A DNA stretch of 51,083 nucleotides from Thermophilibacter provencensis (GCF_030372065.1 NZ_JAUDEA010000014.1:1-51083); one strand, 5' to 3'. Shown: positions 26,718 through 36,133, counted from the first letter of the stretch. The notes: a model not told the origin generated them from the letters alone. Numbers and translations are program-made.

Positions 26718-27593
26718 ATGATGAAAAGAAGGTCGTTCGTGCTCACCTCAATGGCCGCGGCAACGGTTGCCGCAACCACCCTCGTTGGCTGCGGCAGCAG
26801 CCCCGACGCGCCCGCGGAAACCGGGGGCTCCACCGAGCCGGAGGCAGAGGTCGGAACCGGCACCGGCGCCGTGGACACCGGCAAGCTCATTGTGGGCTTT
26901 GACGCCTCCTACCCGCCCTACGGCTACCGCGACGACAACGGCGACTACACCGGCTTTGACCTCGAGCTCGCCCAGGAGGTCGCCGCCCGCAACGACTGGG
27001 AGGTCCAGCTCGAGCCCATCGACTGGGACGCCAAGGACACCCTGCTCGACAGTGGCGCCATCAACTGCATCTGGAACGGCTTCACCATGGAGGGACGCGA
27101 GGAGGACTACACCTTCTCCGAGCCGTACATGCTGAACGCCCAGGTCGTTGTCGCGCGCGCCGACTCCGGCATCGCAAGCTTTGCCGACCTTGCAGGCAAG
27201 AACGTGATCACGCAGGTTGACTCCGCCGCGTACAACCTCCTCGAGGGAGAGGAAGCCGCCCAGGCTGATCTTAGGGCCACCTTTGCAAACCTTGAGCCCA
27301 CACCCGACTACAACACCGCCTTCATGCAGCTCGAGTCCGGCGCCGTGGACGCCGTGGCCTGCGACCTCTCCATCGCCGCCTACCAGCTTGCCGCCAAGCC
27401 CGACGCCTACGTCCAGCTCGACGAGTACCTCTCCGAAGAGCACTACGCCGTCGGCTTCAAGCTCGGAGACGACGCCTCCGCCGACACGGTCACAGAGACG
27501 CTGCGCGCCATGGACGAGGAGGGCTTCGTCGAAGAGCTCTGCGAGAAGTACGCCGACCAGGGAATCTCCTACGCCAACTGGTGCCTCGCATAG
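26718..27593 (+). CDS. polar amino acid ABC transporter substrate-binding lipoprotein
   Basis: The 291-aa protein has a lipoprotein signal ending in LVGC (Cys near residue 25), a Thr/Glu-rich linker and a family 3 solute-binding domain (GFDASYPPYGYRDDNGDYTG, GAINCIWNGFTM, LESGAVDAVACDL). The conserved Asp and Arg positions fit polar or charged amino acids; the exact ligand is open. ATG at 26718 has AAGGA six bases upstream. It begins an operon with the permease and ATPase genes; a REP-like hairpin (27618-27654) lies between it and the permease, which may raise the amount of this protein over the others. Confidence 0.92.
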   Translation: MMKRRSFVLTSMAAATVAATTLVGCGSSPDAPAETGGSTEPEAEVGTGTGAVDTGKLIVGFDASYPPYGYRDDNGDYTGFDLELAQEVAARNDWEVQLEPIDWDAKDTLLDSGAINCIWNGFTMEGREEDYTFSEPYMLNAQVVVARADSGIASFADLAGKNVITQVDSAAYNLLEGEEAAQADLRATFANLEPTPDYNTAFMQLESGAVDAVACDLSIAAYQLAAKPDAYVQLDEYLSEEHYAVGFKLGDDASADTVTETLRAMDEEGFVEELCEKYADQGISYANWCLA

Positions 27594-27617
27594 GCGCCCC
27601 AGCATCGGCTCCTCCCC

Positions 27618-27654
27618 GGATGCCTAAAAGGGGCCCGTCCCCTTTTAGGCATCC
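27618..27654. repeat. REP-like hairpin between binding-protein and permease genes
   Basis: GGATGCCTAAAAGGGG and CCCCTTTTAGGCATCC form a perfect 16-bp stem with the loop CCCGT. It shares TAAAAGGGG with the hairpin at 11981-12017. Confidence 0.75.
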
Positions 27655-27674
27655 TCCTCATGAAGGGAACGCAC

Positions 27675-28328
27675 GTGGACACGCTCACCATGGTCGGACT
27701 GCTCGGCGAGGGCTTCCTCGTCAGCCTCCAGATCTTTGCCCTCACGCTCGTGGGGTCGCTGCCGCTCGGCATGCTTGTGGCCTTCGCGCGCATGAGCCGC
27801 TTCAAGCCGCTGGCCCTTCTCGCGCGTCTCTACATCTCCATCATGCGCGGCACCCCGCTCATGCTGCAGATGTTTGCCATCTACTTTGTGCCGTACTACG
27901 TCTTTGGCATCCGCCTCACCACGGACAGCAAGTGGTACGCCACGATCGTGGCGTTTATCGTCAACTACGCCGCGTACTTTGCGGAGATCTACCGCTCGGG
28001 CATCCAGTCCATCCCGCGCGGGCAGCACGAGGCGGCCGAGGTCCTAGGCTACTCGCGCGCGCAGACGTTCTTCCGCATCGTGCTGCCGCAGGTGGTCAAG
28101 CGCATCATGCCCTCCATGACCAACGAGGTCATCACGCTGGTCAAGGACACCTCGCTCGCCTTCTCCATCGGCGTAATCGAGATGTTCACCGTGGCCAAGC
28201 AGCTCGTGGCAAGCGAGGTGAGCATGCTGCCCTTTGCCATCGCCGCGGCGTTCTACTGGATCTTCAACCTGCTCATCGACGCCGTTGCCGGGCGCATCGA
28301 GAGAAAGCTGAGCTACTACCATGACTAA
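27675..28328 (+). CDS. polar amino acid ABC transporter permease
   Basis: The 217-aa inner-membrane protein is a HisMQ-type permease with about five membrane segments and the EAA loop [21 protein letters not shown], which contacts the ATPase. [10 protein letters not shown] near residue 60 is typical of the family. Start at GTG 27675 is preferred, because AAGGGAA stands just before it; the ATG at 27660 has no ribosome site and abuts the repeat hairpin. It overlaps the ATPase gene by eight bases, so both are coupled. Confidence 0.9.
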   Translation: MDTLTMVGLLGEGFLVSLQIFALTLVGSLPLGMLVAFARMSRFKPLALLARLYISIMRGTPLMLQMFAIYFVPYYVFGIRLTTDSKWYATIVAFIVNYAAYFAEIYRSGIQSIPRGQHEAAEVLGYSRAQTFFRIVLPQVVKRIMPSMTNEVITLVKDTSLAFSIGVIEMFTVAKQLVASEVSMLPFAIAAAFYWIFNLLIDAVAGRIERKLSYYHD

Positions 28329-29094
28329 TGCCGAGAAGAACGCGGGCGCCCCCGTCGTTGCGCTCGAGCACGCGCGTAAGAGCTTTGGCGACGTGGAGGT
28401 CCTGCACGACATCTCGCTCTCCGTTGCCCCGGGCGAGGTCGTTGCCATCATCGGCCCCTCCGGCGGCGGCAAGTCCACGCTGCTGCGCTGCCTCACGCTG
28501 CTCGAGCGCCTGGACGGCGGCAGCCTCTCCTATGAGGACGTCTCCGTGGCCACGGACGGCTCATATGGCGACAAGAACGTGCTCGCGCAGGCGCGCGCCC
28601 GCTTTGGCCTGGTCTTTCAGAACTACAACCTCTTCCCGCACTTCTCGGTGCTGCGCAACGTGATGGACGCGCCCGTGTGCGTGCAGAGGCGCGACCGCGC
28701 CGAGGCGGAGGCGGAGGCCCGGGCGCTCCTGGCTAAGATGGGGCTCGCGGGCAACGAGGACAAGGTGCCCTGCCAGCTCTCCGGCGGCCAGCAGCAGCGC
28801 GCGAGCATCGCCCGGGCGCTGGCCATGCACCCGCAGATCGTCTACTTCGACGAGCCCACGAGCGCCCTGGACCCCGAGCTCACGGCCGAGGTCCTGCGCG
28901 TGATCAAGCAGCTCGCGGCGGAGAACATGACGCTCGTGATCGTGACGCACGAGATGGGCTTTGCGCGCGAGGTCGCCGACCGCGTGATCTTCATGGACGG
29001 CGGCGTCATCGTGGAGGAGGGCCCCGCCGAGCAGGTCATCGACCACCCACGCGAGGCCCGCACCCGCGCCTTCCTCGCCCAGCGCGAGGCGTGA
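28321..29094 (+). CDS. polar amino acid ABC transporter ATPase
   Basis: The 257-aa ATPase of the GlnQ/HisP type has Walker [10 protein letters not shown] (about 40-48), signature LSGGQQQR, Walker [13 protein letters not shown] and the H-loop VTHEMGFA. It energises uptake through the permease encoded just upstream, with which it overlaps by eight bases. No strong ribosome site is visible, in keeping with coupling. The operon ends in the giant palindrome at 29103-29268. Confidence 0.93.
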   Translation: MTNAEKNAGAPVVALEHARKSFGDVEVLHDISLSVAPGEVVAIIGPSGGGKSTLLRCLTLLERLDGGSLSYEDVSVATDGSYGDKNVLAQARARFGLVFQNYNLFPHFSVLRNVMDAPVCVQRRDRAEAEAEARALLAKMGLAGNEDKVPCQLSGGQQQRASIARALAMHPQIVYFDEPTSALDPELTAEVLRVIKQLAAENMTLVIVTHEMGFAREVADRVIFMDGGVIVEEGPAEQVIDHPREARTRAFLAQREA

Positions 29095-29102
29095 CGCTTT
29101 GG

Positions 29103-29268
29103 TGGCGGAGGTGACGGCAGGGGCGACGGGGCAGCTTGGTGACGGAGGTGATGACAAAGGTGACAGGGTAGCTTGTCATGAAATGTATTTCATGACAAGC
29201 TACCCTGTCACCTTTGTCATCACCTCCGTCACCAAGCTGCCCCGTCGCCCCTGCCGTCACCTCCGCCA
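29103..29268. repeat. giant perfect palindrome, 82-bp arms, 2-nt loop
   Basis: The arms 29103-29184 and 29187-29268 are exact reverse complements around GT. The inner part contains the family A core TACCCTGTCACC in both orientations; the outer parts are Pur/Pyr-biased GGTGACGG-like runs. It begins 8 bp after the amino acid ATPase stop and ends directly at the stop codon (29269) of the convergent FtsX gene. Confidence 0.92.
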
Positions 29269-32200
29269 TCACTCGGCGGACTTGAGGGCGCCGACCATGT
29301 CGATGCGGTCGAGGGAGCGGTTGGTGATGAGGTTCACCACCAGCGTGAACGCAAACGCCAGCACCGCGGAGACCACGTACGTGAGCGGGTCCACCACCAC
29401 GTCGAAGTAGAGCGACGGCATGCGCAAGATCCATGTGAGCGAGCGGGCCAGAGCGTAGCCGACGGGCAGGCCAACCACCACGCCAATCCCCGTGAGAATG
29501 AGCGTCTCCTTGTTGATGTAGCGGTGCACCTCGGGACGCTTGAATCCCAGCACCTTGATGGTGGCAAGCTCCCGCTCGCGCTCGGAGATGTTGGTGTTGG
29601 AAAGCGTGAACACCACCGTGAAGGAGAGCGCCGCCGCGAGAATGATGACCACGTAGACCACGGTGTTGATAAGCGTAAAGGCGCTCGAGAAGTCATTCAC
29701 GAGCTTCTGGGTAGAGACCACGGAGAGATAGCGTCCGTCCGCAGAGAGCCTCTCGGAGAGCGCGATCTGCTCGTCGGCGTCTCCTGTAAGATGCGCCAGC
29801 ACCCCGTTGGGTTCGAGCTCCTGATCAAACGCCTCCTCGTAGGCGGCCTCGGTCATATAGAGCGTGTTGCCAAGATAGTTGTCAACGATGGCGCCCACGT
29901 GCGCCTCGCCCTCGGCGAGCGTGGAGTCCTGCAGGTGGATCACGCTGCCCACAGAAAGACCCATAACCTGCTCGGCGTTCTTGGTGATAACAGCCTGCGC
30001 CTCGTCAAGCGAGACCTCGCCGGAGGCGCCCTCCAGCTTGACGTAGTCCTCGACGCTACTACCCTCGGGCACCACAATGAGCTGAACGCTCTCCTTGTCC
30101 TCCCCAAAGCTCACCGTCAAGCTGTCGATGTATACCAGCACGAGGTCAGATACCTCGTCATCGGCAAGAAGGTCGTCCACGACGGCGTCCAGGTCATCCG
30201 TCGAGGTCACCGCCATAAGATCGTAGGCGATCACGCCGGCGTCTCCATACTGGCGCGGAGAGAGCGAGATGACGGTGTCGCGGATGCCAAAGCCCGTGAC
30301 AAGAAGGGCCACGCAGCCCGCGATTCCAAAGACGGTCATAAAGAAGCGGCGCTTGTAGCGGAAGAGGTTGCGCGCCGTCACTTTGTTCAGGAAGCCAAGC
30401 CGGCTCCACACGGGGCCAATGTACTCCAGGAAGATGCGCGACCCCGCCTTGGGCGCCTTGGGCAGCATGAGCGACGCCGGGGACTCGCGCATTTCTCGCC
30501 AGCAGGTGATGAGCGTGGCACCCACGATACCGGCGGCAAAGAGCGCAAACGCCGCAAGCGCCCACAGCGGGTCGAATCCGTAGAGAAAGTACGGAAGCGC
30601 GTACATGGTCGAGAAGATCGTGAAGATGATGGCGGGAAGCACCACATAGCCCAGCACGTTGCCCACAACGCCGCCAAAAAGGCACGCAGCCAGCGCGTAG
30701 AGCACGTACTTGGAGAGGATGCGCGCGCGACCGTACCCGAGCGCCTTGTAAAGGCCAACGAGGCCGCGCTCCTCCTCGACCATGCGCGTCATGGTGGTGA
30801 GGCTGATGAGCACGGCCACCACAAAAAACACGACGGGGATCACGGTGCCGATGGCCTCGATGGAGGAGGCGTCGGAGTCCACGCTCGCGTAGCTCGAGAG
30901 GCTTGAGCGGTCCTGCACGTACCAGGTTGCGTCCGGGATGTCCTCGATCTCCTCGCGTGCGTCAGCAATCTCGGCAAGGGCGTCGGATCGCTCCTGCTCA
31001 AAGGTAGCGCGAGCGTCGTCGAGCTCCGCCTGGCCCTCGGCAATCTCCGCAAGGGCGTCGTCGAGCTGTTGCTGCGCGTCTGCAAGCTGCGCGAGCGCGT
31101 CCGCGCGCTGCTCGTCAAGCTCAGCCTGGCCGCTCTCAAGCTCCGCGTAGCCGTCCGCAAGCTCGCGCTCGCTCTGCTCTATTATCTCCTGCGCGGAGAC
31201 GAGCTGCTCATAGGCGTTGCGAAGGTCCTGCCAACCCTGGTCGATAAGCGCCTGCTGCTTGGGAAACTCCGCCTCCGCCGTAGCCTTTGCCTGCGCGATG
31301 CCGCTCTCAAGCTGCGCCAAGCCGTCGCGCGCCTGTACGAGACCGTCGGCAGCCTGGATGCGTCCGCGTGCCATGGCGGCGGCACTCTCGTCGCTCTTGG
31401 GGTCCGCGGTGCCCAGCGAGATGATCTGCTGCAGACCCTCCTGGCTCTCCTCGAGGCTCTTCAGCTGCTCGGGGATGGCCTCCTGGGCAAGCACGGCCTG
31501 CTCGCGCGTTGCGCTGAGCTCCTCTCGCTGGGCGAGAAGGGCGTCGAGCGTTGCCTGGAGCTCTGCGCGCTTGGCGAGAAGAGCCTCGACGAGCGGGTCG
31601 GCGAGGGCCTCGGGGTCGACGGGGGCCTCGGGGTCCTCGTCCGCGGCATCGTCCTCGGCTGTCTCGGGCTCAACCGATGCCTCAGAATCGGCAGGCGCCT
31701 CGGCCTCGCCAACGTCTTCGGAGACGCCGTCATCGGGTTTCTGATCGTCCTCGGGGGCCTCCCCCGCCTCAAGTGCCGCCAGCTGCTCGTCAATGGCCGC
31801 AACGCCCTTCTCGGCCTGGTCAATGCCAAGGTCAAGCTGGGCAATCCCCTCGTCGATGGACTCGATTTGCGACGGGAGCTTCTCGGCCTGCGCGCTCAGC
31901 TGCTCGACGGTCTGCGCAAGGGACTCCGAGACGGGCGTCAGCGTCGTCGCGGCCTCTCCGAGCGCATCCGAGAAGCCCTCGACCGCATCGTCTTGATCGT
32001 CCTTATCGCCGTCCTGCGCAGCCGAGACCACCTCTGCCCACGAATCCCGGACACCCGTGGCAATCTCTGAGAGCTCGTCGCCGCCCTGCGGGAGGGACTG
32101 GGCCATGGCGTCGATTCCGTCCGCCATCTCGGCGACCCCGTCATCGATCGTCTCTACGGTCTGCGTAAGCGTATCTATGGTTGCCTCGACCTCGTCGCGC

Positions 32201-33453
32201 TGCACCTCGAGGCCGGGAATCGTTGTTGAGTACAGCTCGTCACGAGCGGCGTCAAGCTGGGCCTGACCGTCTTTGAGCTGCTGCTCGGCCCCGGGGAGGG
32301 CCTCGTTGTACTCCCTGATGCCCTCCTCGAGCTCTTGGCGGGCGTCATCGAGCTGGGCGGAGCCCTCTTCAAGCTCCGCGCGGCCGTCGTCTATCGTCGC
32401 CTGCGCATCATCCAGCTGGGCAAGGGCGTCGGCGCGCTGTTCGTCGAGCTCGGCCTGGCCGTCGGCCACCTCCGCGCGACCGTCGTCGAGCTCGGCCTGG
32501 CCGTCCTCGATCTCTTGCTCGGCGTCGGCAAGCTCCTCCAGGGCCTCCGCCTCCGCCTCGTCAACCTCTTCGGTGGCGTCCGCGCGCAGGCTCTCGCCGC
32601 GGGCGCGCTCGCGCTCGCCGCGGGCGTCCTCCACGTTCTGCATCACGTCGTCGACGATCTTCTCGTAGTCGGCCGAGTAGCACAGCGGGTCAGACGCCCC
32701 CTCAACGGTAAGGTAGACGACCGTGTACACCTCAGCTGTAACGCAGTCGGGCGTCAGGAAGAACGAGTACTGCGAGGCGCCACTCGAGCGAAACGACATC
32801 GTCCCCTCGCCGGCGTTGATCTCCATGGGGTCGAGCACGGAGCCCACGATGGTGTAGTCGCGTCGCTCGAAGACCTCGGAGGAGTCGTCCAGGGGGCCGT
32901 CGTCCTTCTCGTCCTGGTCCTTCTCGTCCTGGTCCTTCTCGTCCTGGTCTGCCGCCGGCTCGTCGTCCTCATCGCCGTGGAACGTCACGGTATCGCCGAG
33001 GGCAAGGCCGGAGTCCTTGAGGTAGCGCGCGGTAACGGCAATCTCGTCCGACGCCTCGGGCAGGCGCCCCTCAAGCACCGCGGGCTCGTTCATGCCGCTC
33101 GGCGAGAGCGCCTTGACGTCGACCTTCTCCGAAGCCGAGCCCACCGTCGTGTAGGCCGCCTCCGCCCAGCCGCCCTCCGCGAGCTCCACGCCATCGAGCG
33201 CCGCGAGCGCCTCCACGTCCTCGTCCGTGAGGCCCAGCGTGGACTGCACGCGCACATCGAAGAGATGCTGCTCGTCAAAGAAGGCGTCTGCGGAGTTGCG
33301 CAGGTCAACGCAGGCCGCGCGCAGGCCCGTGAGCATGGTCACGCCAAGCGCAGTGATGGTGGCAAGCGCCACGAAGCGCTTGAGGCTCCCGCGCACCGTG
33401 CGCAGGATGCCAAGCGAGAACGCGTTGGGGCGTATGTTGCGACGGCCGGACAC
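29269..33453 (-). CDS. FtsX-type ABC exporter permease with a giant extracellular coiled coil
   Basis: The 1394-aa protein has one N-terminal membrane helix (about 25-47), a very long extracellular part, three helices (about 880-1000) with a first FtsX domain, another helix near 1055, and a final FtsX domain ending the protein. The middle (about 280-860) is a series of heptad-like AELDDGRAEVADGQAELDE stretches that should form long coiled coils, interrupted by an acidic Asp/Glu/Ala segment. A 15-bp tandem repeat encodes DEKDQ three times (32902-32946). With the adjacent ATPase it forms a MacB/FtsEX-type mechanotransmission complex, which may export a substrate or control a wall enzyme. The start is GTG, preceded by GAGGT. 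The substrate is unknown. Confidence 0.88.
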   Translation of the reverse strand: MSGRRNIRPNAFSLGILRTVRGSLKRFVALATITALGVTMLTGLRAACVDLRNSADAFFDEQHLFDVRVQSTLGLTDEDVEALAALDGVELAEGGWAEAAYTTVGSASEKVDVKALSPSGMNEPAVLEGRLPEASDEIAVTARYLKDSGLALGDTVTFHGDEDDEPAADQDEKDQDEKDQDEKDDGPLDDSSEVFERRDYTIVGSVLDPMEINAGEGTMSFRSSGASQYSFFLTPDCVTAEVYTVVYLTVEGASDPLCYSADYEKIVDDVMQNVEDARGERERARGESLRADATEEVDEAEAEALEELADAEQEIEDGQAELDDGRAEVADGQAELDEQRADALAQLDDAQATIDDGRAELEEGSAQLDDARQELEEGIREYNEALPGAEQQLKDGQAQLDAARDELYSTTIPGLEVQRDEVEATIDTLTQTVETIDDGVAEMADGIDAMAQSLPQGGDELSEIATGVRDSWAEVVSAAQDGDKDDQDDAVEGFSDALGEAATTLTPVSESLAQTVEQLSAQAEKLPSQIESIDEGIAQLDLGIDQAEKGVAAIDEQLAALEAGEAPEDDQKPDDGVSEDVGEAEAPADSEASVEPETAEDDAADEDPEAPVDPEALADPLVEALLAKRAELQATLDALLAQREELSATREQAVLAQEAIPEQLKSLEESQEGLQQIISLGTADPKSDESAAAMARGRIQAADGLVQARDGLAQLESGIAQAKATAEAEFPKQQALIDQGWQDLRNAYEQLVSAQEIIEQSERELADGYAELESGQAELDEQRADALAQLADAQQQLDDALAEIAEGQAELDDARATFEQERSDALAEIADAREEIEDIPDATWYVQDRSSLSSYASVDSDASSIEAIGTVIPVVFFVVAVLISLTTMTRMVEEERGLVGLYKALGYGRARILSKYVLYALAACLFGGVVGNVLGYVVLPAIIFTIFSTMYALPYFLYGFDPLWALAAFALFAAGIVGATLITCWREMRESPASLMLPKAPKAGSRIFLEYIGPVWSRLGFLNKVTARNLFRYKRRFFMTVFGIAGCVALLVTGFGIRDTVISLSPRQYGDAGVIAYDLMAVTSTDDLDAVVDDLLADDEVSDLVLVYIDSLTVSFGEDKESVQLIVVPEGSSVEDYVKLEGASGEVSLDEAQAVITKNAEQVMGLSVGSVIHLQDSTLAEGEAHVGAIVDNYLGNTLYMTEAAYEEAFDQELEPNGVLAHLTGDADEQIALSERLSADGRYLSVVSTQKLVNDFSSAFTLINTVVYVVIILAAALSFTVVFTLSNTNISERERELATIKVLGFKRPEVHRYINKETLILTGIGVVVGLPVGYALARSLTWILRMPSLYFDVVVDPLTYVVSAVLAFAFTLVVNLITNRSLDRIDMVGALKSAE
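32902..32946. repeat. 15-bp tandem repeat, three copies, in frame
   Basis: Three identical copies of GTCCTTCTCGTCCTG lie within the FtsX-type gene and encode an acidic/basic DEKDQ linker. Copy number could vary between strains without breaking the frame. Confidence 0.8.
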
Positions 33454-33463
33454 GTCTACCTCG

Positions 33464-34165
33464 CTACCACTCGATCTCTGAGATGGGCAGCGGGCTCTCG
33501 TTTGTGGTCATGCTCGTCACGCGGCCGCTCTTGAAGCGGATGAGGCGGTCTGCCATGTCCGCGAGCGCGGCGTTGTGGGTGACGATGACAACGGTCACGT
33601 GCTCCGAGCGGCTCATGTCCTGGAGCAGCTGAAGAATCTGCTTGCCCGTCTGGTAGTCGAGTGCGCCGGTGGGCTCGTCGCAGAGCAGCAGCTTGGGGTT
33701 CTTGGCGAGGGCACGCGCGATGGAGACGCGCTGCTGCTCGCCGCCGGAGAGCTGGGCGGGGAAGTTGCCCAGGCGATCTGCCAGGCCCACCTTCTCGAGC
33801 ATCTCGGTGGGATCGAGGGAGTCCGGGCAGATCTGGGTGGCCAGCTCCACGTTCTCGAGCGCGGTGAGGTTGGGCACGAGGTTGTAGAACTGAAAGACAA
33901 AGCCCACGTCCGCGCGGCGGTACAGAACGAGGTCATTCTCGCTGGCGTGGGAGAGGTCGCGACCGTCCACCGTTATTGTGCCGGAGGTGGCGCTGTCCAT
34001 GCCGCCCAGGATGTTGAGGGCGGTGGTCTTGCCTGCGCCCGAGGCGCCCAAGATAACGGCGAGCTCGCCCTTCTCGACGTTGAAGCTCGCGCCGTCCAGC
34101 GCGTTTATCTTGGTCGTGCCCTCGCCGTACGTGCGCACGACGTCAGAGAACTCGATGTATGACAT
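33464..34165 (-). CDS. ABC transporter ATPase, MacB/LolD type
   Basis: The 233-aa ATPase has Walker [10 protein letters not shown] (about 40-48), Q-loop [12 protein letters not shown], signature LSGGEQQR, Walker [13 protein letters not shown] and an H-loop in VTHNAALA. It serves the FtsX-type permease encoded 10 bp downstream. The start at ATG 34165 is 18 bp from an inverted repeat GACAAC-GT-GTTGTC, suggesting control by the divergent TetR gene. Confidence 0.93.
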   Translation of the reverse strand: MSYIEFSDVVRTYGEGTTKINALDGASFNVEKGELAVILGASGAGKTTALNILGGMDSATSGTITVDGRDLSHASENDLVLYRRADVGFVFQFYNLVPNLTALENVELATQICPDSLDPTEMLEKVGLADRLGNFPAQLSGGEQQRVSIARALAKNPKLLLCDEPTGALDYQTGKQILQLLQDMSRSEHVTVVIVTHNAALADMADRLIRFKSGRVTSMTTNESPLPISEIEW

Positions 34166-34182
34166 GCCGGCTCCGATTACTC

Positions 34183-34196
34183 GACAACGTGTTGTC
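34183..34196. promoter_or_regulatory. candidate TetR operator between TetR and ABC exporter genes
   Basis: GACAAC-GT-GTTGTC is a perfect 6-bp inverted repeat in the divergent gap. The palindromic AGTATACT next to it (34205-34212) offers a TATACT -10 box on both strands. Confidence 0.5.
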
Positions 34197-34268
34197 TAAA
34201 TCAAAGTATACTTGGCTCAAGGGGCGAGAAGAACCTCGGCTCGACACCCGCCCCCCAAGTGTCGAGAA

Positions 34269-34302
34269 ATGACTCGAGGGGAGCGGTCCCCTTTTGAGTC
34301 AT
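34269..34302. repeat. REP-like hairpin before the TetR gene
   Basis: ATGACTC...GGGG pairs with CCCC...GAGTCAT; the core GGGGAGCGGTCCCCTTTT resembles the hairpins at 11981 and 27618. It lies in the 5' leader of the TetR gene. Confidence 0.55.
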
Positions 34303-34322
34303 CCGCGGTTCCGGAGGACGTC

Positions 34323-34868
34323 ATGAAGAAGCAGCCGCAGGTCACCGAGCAGACGCGCGCCAACCTCCGCCAGGCGTTCTGGGAGCTCTACGCGGAGAGG
34401 CCCGTGGAGAAGATCTCCGTGCGCGAGATCACGGACCGCGCCGGGTACAACCGCGCGACCTTCTATCTCTACTATCACGACGTCTACGAGCTGCTCGAGG
34501 AGATCGAGGAGACGGTGCTCGGCAACATCGAGCGCCTGGTGAACGAGCGCCTGCTCAAGGGCGACAAGCTCGACTTCTCACAGCACATGGGGCTCATTCT
34601 GCGCCTTGCCGGACGCTCGCGCGACTACACGCGCGTGCTGCTGGGACCGCACGGGGACCCGGCGTTCTCACGCCGCCTCAAGGAGATCATCAGCCCGCTC
34701 GTGGACCGCTTCTTCCTGCCCGCAGCCGAGCTCGACGAGCAGGCCCGGCGCGTGGTGCGCGAGTTCTACCTCTCGGGCATCCTCGCCACCATCCGAACAT
34801 GGACGGCCGAGGAGAACCCCATGCCCATCGACCAGCTCATCCAGCTCGTAGTGCGCATCGTAACGTGA
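34323..34868 (+). CDS. TetR-family regulator divergent from the FtsX-type exporter
   Basis: The 181-aa protein has the TetR helix-turn-helix ISVREITDRAGYNRATFYLYY (about residues 27-47) and a C-terminal domain of the kind found next to exporters (TetR_C-like, with YHDVYELLEEIEE after the HTH). GGAGGACGTC precedes the ATG at 34323; an upstream frame through the hairpin is not credible. It is divergent from the ABC ATPase/FtsX operon, which it probably represses through 34183-34196. The ligand is unknown. Confidence 0.87.
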   Translation: MKKQPQVTEQTRANLRQAFWELYAERPVEKISVREITDRAGYNRATFYLYYHDVYELLEEIEETVLGNIERLVNERLLKGDKLDFSQHMGLILRLAGRSRDYTRVLLGPHGDPAFSRRLKEIISPLVDRFFLPAAELDEQARRVVREFYLSGILATIRTWTAEENPMPIDQLIQLVVRIVT

Positions 34869-34912
34869 CCGGCGCCTGTGCCAGTCTCAGCGCCCGCCAC
34901 GGAATCGAACGC

Positions 34913-35206
34913 CGAGAAAACCTGGCCTCTGTACCGGTTTTGAAAAATGTCGTCGAGAAAAGCGGGCCTCTGTACCAGGGAAGTCGCGAGCGGAGGCGCC
35001 GCGTCCCCTCCTCCCGGTACAGACGCCGGTATTACTCGGCATCACGCGGTACAGCCGCCGGCGTTTCTCGGCATACTGCCGCAGCCCTGGTACAGAGGAG
35101 CGTTTTTCTCGACAGGCCACGGGTCAAGCCGGTACAGCCACCCGCTTTTCTCGACGCACCTCCCGGATTCCGGTACAGCAGACGGGTTTTCTCGGCACCC
35201 CGGCAG
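34913..35206. repeat. seven-copy degenerate repeat array of 25-28 bp units
   Basis: Two units in one orientation (34913-34937, 34954-34979; CGAGAAAA...CTCTGTACC) are followed by five in the other (35014, 35047, 35098, 35139, 35180; GGTACAG...TTTCTCG or ATTACTCGG). Only the two edges, CGAGAAA and CTGTACC, are conserved; the middle and the spacers vary. This fills the gap between the TetR gene and degV, and no gene is seen. It differs from CRISPR because units and spacings are irregular and orientation changes. Confidence 0.75.
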
Positions 35207-35208
35207 GG

Positions 35209-36054
35209 CTAGTTCTTAGCAAAGAACGCGAGGGCAATCGCGCCGGGACCCACGTGCGTGCCGATGGTGGCGCCCACGGAGGTGATGGGCAGGTCCTCCT
35301 CGGCGACCCTGCCCTCCCAGATGGCGCGGTTGTCGTCCAGGTACTTCTTGAGGAGCTTCTGCGAGAGGCCGGTGTAGCCCAGCAGGACCGGCATGTCAAA
35401 GTCGATGCCGTGCTTCTCGACCAGCTGGTGCAGCTGGTTGCGGCCGTTCTTGGAGCCGCGCGCCTTGCCGAGCATCACGACCTCGCCGTCCTCCACGCCC
35501 ACCACGGGCTTGATGGAGAGCAGCTCGCCGATGGCACCCACGCTCTTGGGAATGCGACCGCCGCGCTTGAGGTACTCGAGCGTGTCGAGCAGCGCGAGCA
35601 GGCAGACGCGGTCCACGACCGCCTCGACCTTCTCGGCAATCTCCGCCGCGCCGAGGCCCTCGTCCACGAGGTGCAGCGCGTAGAGCACGAGAAGGCTCTG
35701 GCCGATGGTCACGTTCTTGCTGTCGACCACGTGCACCTCGGGGAAGTCCGCCGCCGCGGTGACGGCGCTCTGGTAGGTGCCGGAGAGCTTGGAGGAGAGC
35801 GTGATCACCACAGCCTCCTCGCCCGCGGTGCGGACCTGCTCAAAGACCTGCTGGTAGGCAAAGGGCGTGGCCTGGCTCGTCTTGGGAAGCTCGTCGTTCT
35901 CGATGAGCAGCTCGTAGAAGCGGTCGTTGGTGAGGTCCACGCCATCGGCGTAGGTGGTCGTTCCAAAGGTGATGCCCAGGTGAATCACGGTAAGGCGAGG
36001 GTCAAGCTCGCCCGGGAGGTCTATGCCGGAGTCGGTGATGATGCGAACGGCCAT
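35209..36054 (-). CDS. DegV-family fatty acid-binding protein
   Basis: The 281-aa protein has the DegV fold: the N-terminal VRIITDSGIDLPGEL, the TSQATP loop (PKTSQATPFAYQ, about residues 57-68) and the LGKARGSKNG and IGTHVGPGAIAL segments near the C-terminus. Related FakB proteins hand fatty acids to the kinase FakA; no fakA is in this window. AAGGAAG precedes the ATG at 36054. It is in the same orientation as, and upstream on the map from, the marR-like gene, with an 80-bp gap. Confidence 0.92.
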   Translation of the reverse strand: MAVRIITDSGIDLPGELDPRLTVIHLGITFGTTTYADGVDLTNDRFYELLIENDELPKTSQATPFAYQQVFEQVRTAGEEAVVITLSSKLSGTYQSAVTAAADFPEVHVVDSKNVTIGQSLLVLYALHLVDEGLGAAEIAEKVEAVVDRVCLLALLDTLEYLKRGGRIPKSVGAIGELLSIKPVVGVEDGEVVMLGKARGSKNGRNQLHQLVEKHGIDFDMPVLLGYTGLSQKLLKKYLDDNRAIWEGRVAEEDLPITSVGATIGTHVGPGAIALAFFAKN

Positions 36055-36133
36055 GATGCTTCCTTTCCGAGTCTCGTGCGCGGGACAAGGGCGCAAGGCG
36101 GCATGCGGTGACGCACGGCAAACCGGGCGCTGG

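Noticed and set aside
34913-35206. Possible CRISPR array
   Set aside because: Units are degenerate in the middle, spacings are irregular, two units are inverted relative to the other five, and there are no cas genes.
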